Origin: Cerrena zonata
Taxonomy: Eukaryota; Basidiomycota; Agaricomycetes; Polyporales; Cerrenaceae
Length of the DNA stretch: 64,000 nt
Assembly: GCA_038087015.1 (NCBI GenBank)
Contig: JASBNA010000034.1
Location: forward strand, 429,824 to 493,823
Direction: 5' to 3'
Shown: in pieces, positions 35,169-47,496 of the stretch
Position numbering within the stretch: the stretch's first letter is position 1
Layout of the letters: every line of letters starts with the position of its first letter
The notes under the pieces: model-generated
Seen by the model: only the letters and a program-made list of their open reading frames with translations
Databases searched by the model: none
Told to the model about the DNA's origin: nothing
Translations under genes and position numbers: made by a program

Positions 35169-35646
35169 AGGTCTTGAATAGGTCAAAAAGAGCTCTTGTA
35201 TCATAATGGTGTTTATGTTTAGCGGAATATTCAATATTTACATTGGGAATACTTTGAAGTCATTGAGCAAACAGGGCTCTGCGATGAGGTTTACTGCTGA
35301 ATATCACGGCACATACAAAAAGATGAATTTATTCTCGCCTAGTAAGAGCTTACCAAATACCCTTTGTAAATATATTTATTGTAACCAAACTGAGAGCCAG
35401 GTGAGGCTTCGATAATCCTGCTTGATTCTGCATTGACAACAGAGTCCTCAATATCATGGTATCTGTTCCGGGAGAGAAATATACTGGCAATGAAGATGTA
35501 GCGCAAGACTAAAATGTGTGTTTTCCGTTCGAGTAACATGTCTCATAAACCGGTGACTATCAATTCCCTAAAATACAACCGAGATGAAACCAAGTAAAGA
35601 CCGACACTATTCGCAAGCATGCTCTTCGTATATACCACCCCGATAT
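35169..35646. other. Intergenic between two convergent laccase genes
   Basis: Shared 3' flank. No gene or repeat recognised. Confidence 0.35.
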
Positions 35647-37890
35647 TTATATAGCGGTTTTCTTCTTGGGCTTAAACTTCTGTTTCGGAGTAAGTTTATT
35701 GTACTTGCCACAGAGTTCGCCCCATGCATCTGTACGAGAAAGTTAAATTAAGTATCCCACAACACCAAACGAGGTTACTTACGGGGTGGAGGATTGGCGG
35801 AGGCAGTACTATTTATGCCTTCCGCAAAGACGACAGCAAGGCCTGCTTCCAAATGCCAATCAATGTGGCAGTGAAGGAACCACGGACCCGGATTGTCGGT
35901 CTAGGTGATGTTACGCTCAAGATTATGGACGAAGACCAAGAAATTAACATCACACATACCACAAAACGGATAGTGACTTCGTCACCCGGATTTCCACCTT
36001 GAGGTCCTTCACCGATGCTGACGACATCCCTGAGAATAGGATCGTCGAAATTATACTCGCTAGCCCCTGCGCTTCGAACGACCCAGAAATTGTGCTGTGT
36101 AGGATTGAATATTAGCCTTCGGAACCTAACCTTAAGTATGATCCTATACGCACACCATGAAGATGGAAAGGATGGGGTCCTCCGACTACACCACCTGGCA
36201 TGACGAGCTCGACAACCTTCCCCAGTTCGAGGTCGATAACACTGCCTTGGGGTAGCAGATCATGAGCGTCCTCCGTTCCACTGAGAATTTGAAGCAGAAC
36301 AGGGAGAGTAGGAGGTGTAAACGAATGGCCATCAATACTAAAGTGTTTGGTTTTAAAATCCTAGAGGAGCGTTCGCAGTGGAAACTCAACACCCTGGTCA
36401 CTGAATAGCAGGAAATATACAAACCAGAGCCATGTCGAGCCTATGATTGATATCTGCACCACCCGGGACAGGTCGTCCAGGCTATGTAAAAGGTGTGAGA
36501 TTAGTACAGATCAGATCAGCCCCAGGGAATACATACCACCGGAGTCTTTACAAGCGGACGAAGATCCATTTCTCTCAAGGGGTTTATGCTAGGACTTTCG
36601 ATAGTCTTAGGTTCTTCTACAGGTGCTCCTTTGTATCGAAGAATAGCAGAATTCATTCCATTGAGAGTGGTATCATCCGCACAGTTGTTCGGACGAGCAC
36701 GAATCCAATAGTTGTCCTCAGCTTGATTGGCATTAAGCTGTCGATGTCGATTATTGACAAGGTATAAGTTTACAACCGTTGAATTGGATGTATAATTTGT
36801 ATGACTCACGACGAACGAGTATCTTTGCCCGGCGAAGATCTGAATGGAGTCGACAATTAACGGCTGAGTGTTCACACCGTCGACTTCGATGACAGTCATG
36901 GGGTGACCGTCAATAGAAAAGATGAAGTTTGGGTCGCATGAGATTGAAACCAAGCGAATTCGGTATCTAGCGGTGAATAACCTGAGTAGAATGTACTGCG
37001 ATAGAAAAAAATGACGAACCGCGAGCCATGCTGAACGTTAATGACCGCCAATTCTGCATCGGCAGGCCCAGCTTTCCCGCGACCCAGTCCATTGATCAGA
37101 GTAGAATCAGGAGTGCTACCCTGAGAATTAGTATGGGTTCTGATTCTAGTGGATGTACTTGTGTACTCACACTCTCCCACTAAGTTGCTGAGCAAACTGA
37201 TGATACCAATCAGCTAGAGTGATTACGGTACTATCTGAACACAAAAAGAAATGTTAGTAATTGTGACCTTAGTGTATTCATGCCAACTAGATTTTACCAT
37301 CGTCGACGTCATACAAGCTTTTATGAGGATCGTTGGGATCATATACAACGAATGCCCCACGCAAACCATCGCAATATTGGGTGGATAGATGGCTGTGGTA
37401 CCAGAACGTACCCGCCTGATCGCCTACGTTGAAATCATATTGGAAGGAGTCTCCGGGTGTGATGGGACACTGAGTCACGAAAGCAGGTCCGTCAGCCCAT
37501 GCAGTCCCCTTCTGGAAGAAGCCGTGCCAGTGCTGGGGGAAAATATTAGAAATATTATCAGAAACACAAAAAGAGAACATTCACGATTGAAGTCGGGGTC
37601 AGCATTCTATCATCAGTAAGATCGTCGATGACATTCAGTTGGAAACTGTCTCCCTGGAGCGTCCGGTCCATCAGTTTTAGTCCGCTATAAAAGCTGATCA
37701 TATTTACCTTCTGTCCGGTGATAAGTGTTCCAGGAAATGTACCACCAGCAAGAACAGCGGGACGCTTGAAGCCATCTGGTGCGATATCCTTATTGACAAT
37801 GTGCAAGTCGGCGACAGGACCAACTCCGGCATAAGCTCCAAGGGACAGGGCTAGGACGGAAAGGGATGCAAGAGGTAGCCTGAGTTCCAT
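35647..37890 (-). CDS. Laccase (secreted multicopper oxidase) 3
   Basis: Third laccase of the window. Signal peptide [20 protein letters not shown], then [21 protein letters not shown]1 is [16 protein letters not shown]2 [17 protein letters not shown]3 [11 protein letters not shown]4 [12 protein letters not shown] with Leu as the axial-position residue. The final exon encodes [14 protein letters not shown] and a lysine-rich tail ending KPKKKTAI. An [13 protein letters not shown] block and an [14 protein letters not shown] block (here [11 protein letters not shown]) sit where expected. Introns fall at the same sites as in laccase 2. No clear TATA box was found near the start, unlike the other two laccases, so its expression control may differ. 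Confidence 0.92.
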
Positions 37891-38870
37891 AGGTAAGTGC
37901 GGCGAGGGTCAGGTAGGTTATGGTATGAGTGAAAGGTAGATGAAGAAATGACTAGATCTGAAGCTAAATGTTTAACACTGGATTTGAGTTCGGACTGGCA
38001 GGCCATGGTTGTCAACCTCAAGACCGAGTTTAACTGTTTGTACTAGTGCGGGGGTAGGGTAGTGTTAAGAGCAGGTATGCACTATTATTCTACCTCACGA
38101 TGTACTACTGCAGCTAGTTGGACGAATCTTTGGCAAGTCTAGTCATGGTAGAGCTGATGCTCGAGAAAAAGTTGGTGGCACGACCCCACAAACATAAAAA
38201 GCAGAGTCATCGTCACTTTAAAGGTATAGATGTCCTATGACACATACCCTCTATATTACCTGATTATATAGTACTTCTTTCAAGATGTTCGAGACAAGAC
38301 AAATCGAGATTGCCAGTTGGAAACAGTGATTGCCATAACTTGGACTTTTGGAGCTCTCGACTCGGACTTGCCCGAGTAACCACGTTACCTTCTAAATAAG
38401 GGAATTGAATTGATGGCAGTGCCACTTCGAAGTTCGGATTTGCTCCAAGACTCGGCGAGAGGTCAGGATGTAGAGTCTGGATCTCTGTGCACACAACGAG
38501 TAACCATAACCATAACGAGATAAATTTGTATTATATACATATCTTACAATCTTCAATTCATGTAATCGACATGAAAGCCCTTTACAATAAAGATAGCGAA
38601 CAAGAAAAACAAGAAGCACGGACTCGGAGAGAAGAGAATTCAAGAAAAAAATGCAAAGCTGTATAGAGAGAACCAGCAAAAAGAGGTAGTAGGGAAAGAG
38701 AGCAATAATACACGAATTTAGGTTTCCTTCTTCAAAAAAAAAGCAACTAAGTAAATCTGGTCGGGAATCTTATGACCCCCAACCGTTCTACGAAGAACGA
38801 GCGCGGAATAGAGTAAGCGTGAAAGGAGAGGGAAGGGGAGGCACGGATGTGTCAACGAGGTGCTAGGAAT
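37891..38870. other. Intergenic
   Basis: Nearly 1 kb between the promoter side of laccase 3 and the 3' end of acetyl-CoA synthetase. Short minus-strand ORFs are not supported. An AATAAA-like sequence at about 38585 lies on the plus strand only. Confidence 0.35.
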
Positions 38871-41824
38871 TTACTTGGAGGCAACCTTGTCCTTGATGAT
38901 ATCAACGACAGAAGGATCCGCGAGTGTGCTAAGATCACCGAGTTGATCGCCCTCACCCGCGACGATTTTACGCATGATACGACGCATGATCTACAAAACA
39001 CAGGGGGAGTCCAGTAAGCCAAGTGAAATACGGAGTACAGAGAACCAAAGAGGATGAGGGGGACGTACCTTTCCGGAACGCGTCTTGGGGAGATCAGGTA
39101 CAATGTAGACTTGCTTGGGAGCTGCGAAAGGTCCAATGACTTTACGGACCTGCAGTGTAAGTTCTTTCTTAAGACTAGCTTCGTCATTTGTATCAAATGT
39201 GAATTCTCTGCAAATAAGAGAGGCATCAGCACATGTCCATCCATACGCGGGTTAGAGTAATGGACTTACGGTTTCAGGGTGACGAAAGCATAGACGGCTT
39301 GACCTGTTAGTTCATCTGCAGTTCCGATGACAGCTGTCTCTGCTACGCCCTTGTGGAGGATGAGAGCGGATTCGATTTCAGCTGTGGATAGACGATGGCC
39401 AGAGACGTTGATGACATCTGCAAAAAAAGGAAGAGTATGTGAATACGTAGGTTTGATTTTCAGTCTGAGAAGATACATACCATCGACACGTCCCTTGATC
39501 CAGATATACCCATGCTCATCACGAGCAGCACCATCACCAGTGTAGAAGACACCAGGGTAAGGCTACGAAACATCAAAAGAAGTGGGAGTCAGAAACACTA
39601 TTTTGGGAAACGGGAGAAGTACATACCTTCATGTACGTCTCGAGGTACCTCTTGTGGTCTCCGTTGACCGTGCGAGCAATTGAGGGCCAAGGGTGCTTGA
39701 TCACGAGAACACCTTCAACGTTGTTCCCGACGAGCTCCTGAGAAACACCATCAGCATCCCATTCAGACATCGCAACAATCGCATCACTCGGAGAAGAAGA
39801 AAAGAAGTATGTGGGGGTAAAAAAGCCTATTCTGCCTCGAAACTGAATGAATTGCATGATGCGGAGCCGAAGAAAAAAAAGTTAACATAAACCCCGGACT
39901 TATGACGTACCTTGCCAGTCTGGGGATCCAAAATAGCTGTCTCGATACCAAAGAAGGGTACAGTCGCACTTCCCGGCTTGGTCTCGATCGCACCCGGGAA
40001 CGGCGTGACGATGATACTTCCAGTCTCGGTCTGCCAGAAAGTATCGACGATCGCGCACTCCCGCTTTCCGACATGGTCGTTGTACCAATGCCATGCCTCG
40101 GGATTAATAGGCTCTCCGACGGAACCAAGTACACGGAGGGATGATAGATCGTGATCCTTGACGTGGTGTTCGCCGAGACGACGGAGGAGACGGATAGCAG
40201 TGGGAGCGCTGTAGAATTGTGTCAGTTTGTGCTTCTCGACTGTTTGCCAGTAACGCGAGGGAGTGGGGTAGACGGGGGTGGATTCGAAGACTGTGGTTGA
40301 GACACCGTTGAGGAGAGGACCGTAGACGATGTATGTGTGCCCTGTGATCCAGCCGATGTCGGCCATGCAGGCGAACTTGTCGTCCGGGTGTACGTCAAAT
40401 ACGTATTTAACGGTCAGGGCAGCACAGAGGAGGTAGCCTCCGGTGGTGTGTACGACACCCTTGGGCTTTCCAGTCGAGCCAGAAGTCTACGGGAAAGTCA
40501 GCATATGAGAGTTGGAGAAGATGGAGAACTTACGTAGAGAATGAAGAGAGGGTCCTCGGAGGACATGACCTCTGGAGGGCAGTAGTTTGATACCTTTGCC
40601 GTCTCTTCGTGCCACCAAACATCACGACCCGGCGTCCAAGAAACCTCATTTCCTGTCCTCTTCAACACTAAGACGTGCTTCACAATATCCGTCTGGGCCA
40701 ATGCGGCATCAGCAATTGCCTTGGTCGCAATCGACTTTCCACCTCGTCGTCCCTCGTCCGAAGTAATCAGTACTCGAGACTTGCAGTCGTTAATCCGGTC
40801 GCGCAGAGACTCCGCCGAGAATCCAGCGAATACGACAGAGTGGACGGCACCGATACGTGCACAAGCGAGGAAAGCGGCGACAGCTTGCCAGTGCATTGGC
40901 AGGTAGACACTAACGGTGTCACCCTTTTTGACACCGAGGGATTTGAGGACGTTGGCGACTTTGCAGACTTCGGTAAGGAGTTCGGCGTAGGAGACATTGC
41001 GGCCTTCGTTGGGTTCATCGCCTTCATAGATAATAGCGGTCTGTGTAGGATGTTAGCAATTTATTTTGTGAATCTTTGAAGTAAAATAGAGACGGGTGAT
41101 AGTAGCAGTGAGGGAAAAGCATAGCGGACAGGCAGAGAAAACGTCAACTCATTCAAGCTCAAGCGAGACACAACGAGCTCGGCCTAGTCTTCTTGACGTA
41201 CACCCAATCAAACTGACTCTCATAGAGAGGTGACTGACGGCAGTGGACCCTTGATCACGTCAAGGTGCGGGTCCCGAACAGCCAAGGGCGAGACCAAAGT
41301 TGGGGTTTGTTGCAGTTTAGAGAACGGAGATCAAGAGAGATAGTACGCGTGTGGGGAAGAGAGGTCATCTGATGATGGTCTGCAAGCTCATAATATTCCA
41401 AGCCATTGATATGAAAGCGGAGAATATTGGGTTGACCGGAAAGCCAAGGTAGGTTGCTTACCTTGTTGGGGTGCTTGAAAGCATGACGATCGACACAGTT
41501 GTAGGAAGCGTTCAAACCACCTTCGGGGAACCAGACAATGTCGCCGGTCTCGAAACCGCCTGCTCGGACAGTGTAGAATGGTCGGTCCCAGTGGAGAGTC
41601 TCTCTTGCTGTCTATAGCAGAGCATCAGGGCCTCGGAACTGAAATCGATGCTCGTGTATGCGCACCTTGGCCCACCACTTGTCCGACTCGTGACCGACCG
41701 TCTCGGAGTGAAATTTCTTGTAGGCATGAAAGTGGGGACCGACGTGAGGAGTCTTTGGGCCGTTTTTGACTCTGGGGGCAATGGGGTGAGTAGGCACGGA
41801 CTCTGGGGCAGTGGAATCAGCCAT
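38871..41824 (-). CDS. facA: Acetyl-CoA synthetase
   Basis: Activates acetate with ATP to acetyl-CoA; cytosolic/nuclear in fungi and needed for growth on acetate or ethanol. About 670 residues. Start [18 protein letters not shown], then the N-terminal acetyl-CoA synthetase domain ([49 protein letters not shown]). The P-loop-like AMP-binding motif [12 protein letters not shown] is split by an intron. [14 protein letters not shown] and [10 protein letters not shown] follow, then the hinge and C-terminal domain ([20 protein letters not shown]). The regulatory, acetylatable lysine is in PKTRSGKIMRRI, the sequence expected. It ends IIKDKVASK. The intron after HPNK (41041-41461) is 421 bases, far longer than its neighbours; a TATATATTA lies about 55 bases before the ATG. 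Confidence 0.95.
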
Positions 41825-42901
41825 GGTGAGGGAGGGAAAGGAGAGGGTGTGCTAGTGTCGGAGAGAGTTGGGGTTAATATATATGGGGAACTGACGCGTG
41901 ATGTCGAGTTGCATAATTTGAGGATTGGCAACAGACCGCCTGGGATTGGCGACCAAGAACGATAGGAGAAGCAGCAGCCTACCCCAGCACTCGATCCATT
42001 TCTCCTCCCGGCGCTTCCTCTCTCCCCAGACCTCAACCGCCCTCCTGACCGTCCTCCAAGCTCTTTCCGTCTTCCCGCCGTCAATTCGGCTTGCCGTTTC
42101 CGCCGCATCCCCTCTGTACATAAATTGCTCGCCTTCGCTAGCTCTCGTTACAGTGTGTTGCATATTATGTAGCTCGACTTGCTTCATCTCGTCCCCAGCC
42201 GCTGACACCGTCCTCACACAGCGGAAAAGAGGTGGAAGCATGGGTATAGAGCGGAGTATACATTTAACCATGTCATACGATATCGAGGGAATACACAATA
42301 AAACTGACATAACCTACGCACGGGACGTAATCTCCAGCCAACTAAGCCATCGAACTCGGTCACGCCTTGTCAGTGCGGGGAAGATCGATCACTCCCATCC
42401 GCCTTGGCTGCGGGGTAGCTCGAGCTCGTCCTCCCCTGACTTGGCCCGTCAACTCTCTAATACCCCGCACTCGCACATTTTGCTCGTCGTCCATGACAGC
42501 CTCGACACACGTGCGATCTTTCTCTCCCATATCGGAGATCCGAGGCTGCATTTACTTTGTCACAATTGCAATATCCAATCACCCCTGTACTGTGAATTCC
42601 AAATTCAGTCGTTCTCCCCCGAACATTTCTCTTCTGCGTATTCTGGTCATCTCGAAGCACACAAGAGAAGCAAGAGAATTTCAATTCGAGACACGTTTGG
42701 AGCATAACACATAAGTGATAAACTTGGAGAGATCCGGTCCTGTGACCATCCCCAAATGCAACTCCGACAAACAGGAGATCTGCCGGAACAAAAAAACCAA
42801 GCAATTAGTGTACCTTTTTTGAGCGTAGCGCGACCCGGCGGCAGGGCCTAGGTGTACTATATTGATAGAGGGTCATGTTCAAGCCATAAAAATATACCGT
42901 A
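41825..42901. other. Promoter region of acetyl-CoA synthetase, no supported gene
   Basis: GC-poor and CT-rich stretches upstream of the acetyl-CoA synthetase. A 260-codon plus-strand frame (41925-42707) has no ATG start and low-complexity content, and overlaps a frame on the other strand, so it is not called. Confidence 0.35.
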
Positions 42902-44273
42902 TCAACCCATTGATTGTATATATGTCAGTTGAATGCGGAAGACAAAGACCTGGACAAAGGTTATCGCTACCTCAAGCTTTCGAACTTCCTGCTCAAGATT
43001 GATCAGATCCTCCAGAATTGCGACATTATCTACGCGGGAAGAACCCCCAGTACGCCGACCAATTTCAAACCAAGATCCCATGAAGCTCCGAACGACCATT
43101 TCCATCAAAAGTCTGACCACATTCCATTGGACGAAGATATCGGCGCGTCTTCGAAGACACGAAACTTTACCAGTCGCTCTGTGACAGAAACAAAGTTTCG
43201 AGTGCTTCGATGTCATCGTAGCCAAATTTTCCTAGCTGGCGTTAATGGCATAAGTATTCAGCAAAGAACTTTAGACAACGGCGAGAATATAGTGCTCAAG
43301 CCAAATCAGAATAGAAAAAAATCGTTATAACCGCTTACATCAAGGCTTCGAGATTCCATGCTTGTCGATGACCAGATCCCATTGAGCTGCGACGAAAGAT
43401 ATGCGAGTCCTATCGTCAGAAGAAGCTCCGGATGATTACCTACAGCAAAGAACGATCTCGGAGCCAAACCGTGTCCCCCCGAACGAGACCCTACAGAAAA
43501 CAACCATTTAGAATTCCCGAAGACGTGGCGAACCTCCTCGGTAAACCAAACCCACCCGCACATCTACTCTAAACAGCATCTCTCACCTCCCAGCCAGAAT
43601 CGGTTCCGAAATTTACCTCGTCCTGTCATGATCATCTGAGATCCTAAACAAAGGGGGTCATTTGAATGACAGGAATGCGGGGTACGGGGAAATAAGTGAA
43701 TCTCGACTCCAGATCGGTGCCAGACCGCATCCTGGCCCTTCTCCTGATTCATTCCGAACGACCCAATCGAGTTTAGATTCCTTTGGTGGTGTTTTAGTCT
43801 AAGTGATGATCATTGGTTAGTGGGGGATGATTGTGAATTTGGGAGAATGGGGGGCTGGTGGTTGGTAGTTGGTGGCGGCTGTGACCCGGACGAGCAGGTA
43901 CGAGGTAGGAAAACAAACGGAAATACCGCAGGTGTGATTCGATGAGGAGAGAGGGAATGAGCTGGCGAGAGATTACGGAAGTATCATACGAGATTAGTTT
44001 TTGAGGTATTTTTTTCTGAGGGGGGTCCATCGGCAGGCTCTTGCCAGCAGACGATAATGATACGTTCGCGTGTGTGGTATGAAACAACCGATCTCGGAGC
44101 ATATTGAGTCGTATCATAGTAAGCTGGTAGCTGTCGGAATCGTGTAGGATGTACGGAATGTGTAGGATGAGATCTGGATTCTGGAAGAGAGAATCCCGGA
44201 CACCGGCGAACGAGATGAACAAGAAGAAGGAGCACTCGATAACGACGCTAAAGAGACGGAACATGAGAAGCAT
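42902..44273 (-). CDS. Possible multi-exon gene, structure unresolved
   Basis: Several minus-strand segments look coding and are separated by plausible introns. At 43343-43488 the frame reads GGHGLAPRSFFAVGNHPELL and then GLAYLSSQLNGIWSSTS, bordered by a TGTAG acceptor and GTAAGC donor. At 43577-43752 it reads NQEKGQDAVWHRSGVEIHLF. At 42902-43160 it reads VDNVAILEDLINLEQEVRKL. A possible start at 44271 (MLLMFRLFSVVIECSFFLF) is hydrophobic. I could not join them into one open frame, so either the model needs rare splice sites or it is a decayed gene. No family recognised. Confidence 0.3.
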
Positions 44274-44898
44274 TCGTCCATGTCCTTATACCGTCATACG
44301 AGTATTCCATTTGGGGATCACACCTTCGGTCGGAGGCAGACGGTGTGGATCTATTCACAGCGCAATGTGCATTTTGCAAGAGTGTCAGTATTACTGCGTA
44401 CCAAGGACGCAGATATAGAGAGGGTAAGACTGATGGTGACAGTGACCGTGACAGTGCTGCTTTTCGAACGTGACAGTATGACAGTCACCGCCACTTGACC
44501 CGTCGCAGCCTTCAGTTGCCTGCACCTAGTTTGTAGTTACGACAGGTTACGACACAAGGTGAGAGGAATATGATTCTATGAAATGACAACAATGAACCAT
44601 GTCACGAAATTTGGTCCCCAATGATCAGATTCAGTATCCTTATGGACAAAGTACGTACTTTCGTATTCTTCTACTGACTCTACTTGATGCCAGTTTACGT
44701 CAACAAGCACAGGATCTTGAGAACCTGTTATACCCATTGAGGTGCTAGGGAGAGTACATGAACATCAGATAGCCTAACCTGAACCTATAATTCCACGCTG
44801 TCACTAGCGGCGGCCCAAGTATACCCCATGAATGATATAAAGAAATTCATCGTCTAGATGATCATGCCGCCTTTGCACGATACGCCTCCCTCACCAAT
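44274..44898. other. Intergenic, upstream of gene D
   Basis: Contains a patch of GTGACAGT-like repeats (about 44433-44490) and, from about 44800, the start of the duplicated block. Confidence 0.4.
44836..44842 (+). promoter_or_regulatory. TATA-like box of VIT/VWA gene D
   Basis: TATAAAG, about 63 bases upstream of the ATG at 44899. The corresponding sequence before gene C is CATAAAG, so the element is weaker there. Confidence 0.4.
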
Positions 44899-47496
44899 AT
44901 GACCAAACTACCGGCTCAGTGTGGCATAGTGATTGAGTACGAAGACCAACTTGAATCTCCATTGTATCTACCTTTGGAGAAAGCCCAAGTGGAAGTGGTT
45001 GTGGTCGATGGTATGTTCATTTTTAAATCCTAATACGAACCTAATATACATTCTCTTTCGCCTACAGTGACCGCTAAAGTCGCTCTCACTCAGACTTTCT
45101 CTAACGATTCCAAGCAAAGTACATGCCAAACTCGCTATGTGTTCCCTATCCCCGCTCGTAGTGCTGTCTGTGCGTTCGAAATGAGAACAGACGACGGCAG
45201 AACTATACGCGGTGTCGCCAAGGAACGTAAGCAAGCTGCAGAAGAACACAGGCAAGCTATTCGGGCTGGAAAACTAACCAGCTTAGTGGAATGGTCCACG
45301 GATGATGGTATGTATATGGTAGAATCTCCATAACCACTGTTCAACGTGCGGAATTTCCACAGTATTCTCAATCTCTCTCGGACCTATCCCTGGAGATCAA
45401 AGGATCAGTACCACTATCACTGTGAGTCCTGACTGCATATACTTCAAGCGAGATTCTTACTCAAGTCATGCAGTATGTCCTAGACTTGATGGATGATGAT
45501 GTCAAAGATCGTATCCGATTCCAACTTCCCATGTATGTGGGCTCGCGATACGGGGACCCACCATCAGGTATAATTACCGCATTCCAAGCCGAACCAACTA
45601 CTCGAGTTTCAATCAGAGCTACAATCCGAACGCAAGGCGCGATCACGAAGGTCTCCAGTCCCACTCATGCTCAGCTGAAGTTGACATCCGGCCAAGGAGA
45701 ACAGGATACGTCCAATGAAGCATCCGTGTTGTACGAGTCTCAGATGTTTTTACAAGAGGATTTTGTATTACTCGTGGACGCTGATGGTCTAGAGAACGCT
45801 CGAGGGTTTATAGAACGACACCCAAGCCAGAAAGACTCCTTTGCAGTCCAGCTGACGGTTGTTCCCAGATTCAGTTTCCCGCCGCTTCCCTCTCAAGAGT
45901 ACATCTTCCTCGTGGATTGCAGCGGGAGCATGAGAGGAGATAGGATTGTGACGGCAAGCCAGAGCTTGTCTGCATTGTTGAAGAGTCTCCCTCGGAAGGG
46001 AACCCTGTTCAACATCTTCAGGTTTGGGACTACCTGTACCTCTCTATTTGAATCTAGCAGAACATACGATGAATCAAATCTCCGTTATGCGGTATGCCAT
46101 ATTGAATATTGCAATCTCCGACATTCACTTACCTTTGATATAGGAGAACTATGTCACCACTATGCGTGCAGATCTTGGTGGGACGGAGATACTACCAGCT
46201 CTGACACAAGTGTTAGAATCTCGCAGCAAGACCATCCCCACATCCGTGTTTGTACTGACTGATGGAATGGTACGTACACATGCTCCGTTTGTCAAACATC
46301 GCTCATGAGTTTTACAGTCGTATAATATCGATGCCTCTCTCGCCCTTGTGTCGAGACATGCGACTGACAAGGGTCGTTTGCGAGTATTCACACTTGGAAT
46401 CGGCTCAACAGCTTCGTCCGCCATGTGCGAAGGTATCGCACGAAGTGGTAATGGTATTTGCCTGATGGCCGCGACCACAGAAGACATATTAGGGAAGTGT
46501 GCCAAGCTGGTGAATGCAGCAAAGTCATCCCTCATCCGTAATGTTACTTGCCATTGGGGTGAAGATTCCGGCGGGATTATCCAACAGGTTCCTCATAAGA
46601 TCGACACACTTTACCCTGGATTTCGGTTCATAGCATTTGCGCTTATACAAGGACAACACAGACTTCCCAAGGAAGTGATTGTTCGTGGTCAGCGAGATGG
46701 TTATGGCGAGGATGTTGAATTCAAGATCCCCATAGTTGAAGTAGTCGCGGATGTCGGGACTCCGCCCTTGATTCATACACTTGCCGCTAGGCGCCTGATC
46801 ACCGAGATGGAGGACAACAAGGGCGGAGAAGTACTTTCTCAGGCGAGCAAAGAGAGGTGCATTATTGAACTGGGAACTAAGTTCCAGCTTGCAAGCCGGT
46901 ATACCTCATTCATCGCAGTCGAAAAGGAGAAGGATATTTTACCCCCACGGTATTTACCCGAATACGCAGACGATCCTGACGAAGACTGTTGTTATGACAT
47001 GGAATCACATTGGTCCCCCCCTGCACCTACGCAGCATACTTTAGCCTCGCAGCGGTACAGTGGTGCCGGTAGAGGGGGGCTACACATGTCAACGAAATCC
47101 CGAGAAGCACCTGGTCGAGTGAGGCCGATGCGCTTTCTTGACAGTCGTAGATCACCGTCACCACCGCCACCGACGTCTGGTTCGGTATCCAATCCTTCGT
47201 TCGACCTTATTCGTCTCCAGTCATTTGATGGCTCATTTTCCATGGACGATTTCTTTATTGAGATCGTCGGAAAGCAAGCTGCTGAGAAGTATCAATCGCT
47301 GAACATCAGCAAATTGATTTGGGCAACCATCTTGGCCATTGCCTATCTCCGAATCCATTTGACGAATCAACCAGAGCTCTTGGACAATCTAGTCGAGAAG
47401 GCTACGGATTTCATTACAGAAACTGGGCTACCCGCGGACGTCGACCTCGGTTCTTTGCTCACACATGCAAAGGAAGCACTCAAGTCAAATGCGTGA
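44899..47496 (+). CDS. VIT and VWA domain protein (gene D), duplicate of gene C
   Basis: Six exons (44899-45010, 45068-45307, 45363-45421, 45474-46091, 46144-46269, 46318-47496) give about 777 residues. VIT domain at about 1-130 (VALTQTFSN, RYVFPIPARSAVCAFEMRT), VWA with MIDAS DCSGS, RVFTLGIGSTASSAMCEGIA, then a linker and the shared C-terminal module (LIRLQSFDGSF, KLIWATILAIAYLRIHL). Exons 2, 3 and 5 have the same lengths (240, 59, 126) as in gene A. It is nearly identical to gene C through the VIT and VWA domains, but its linker is about 60 residues shorter and rearranged, and it has three extra C-terminal residues (SNA). No frameshift was found, so it is probably functional. Confidence 0.88.

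Noticed and set aside
41512..42108. 198-codon minus-strand frame overlapping the acetyl-CoA synthetase start
   Set aside because: Out-of-frame shadow of exon 1 and its promoter; the in-frame translation is the conserved acetyl-CoA synthetase.
41925..42707. 260-codon plus-strand frame upstream of acetyl-CoA synthetase
   Set aside because: Begins with TTG, has low-complexity Ser/His/Arg composition, overlaps a long frame on the other strand, and no known family features. The promoter of acetyl-CoA synthetase must lie here.
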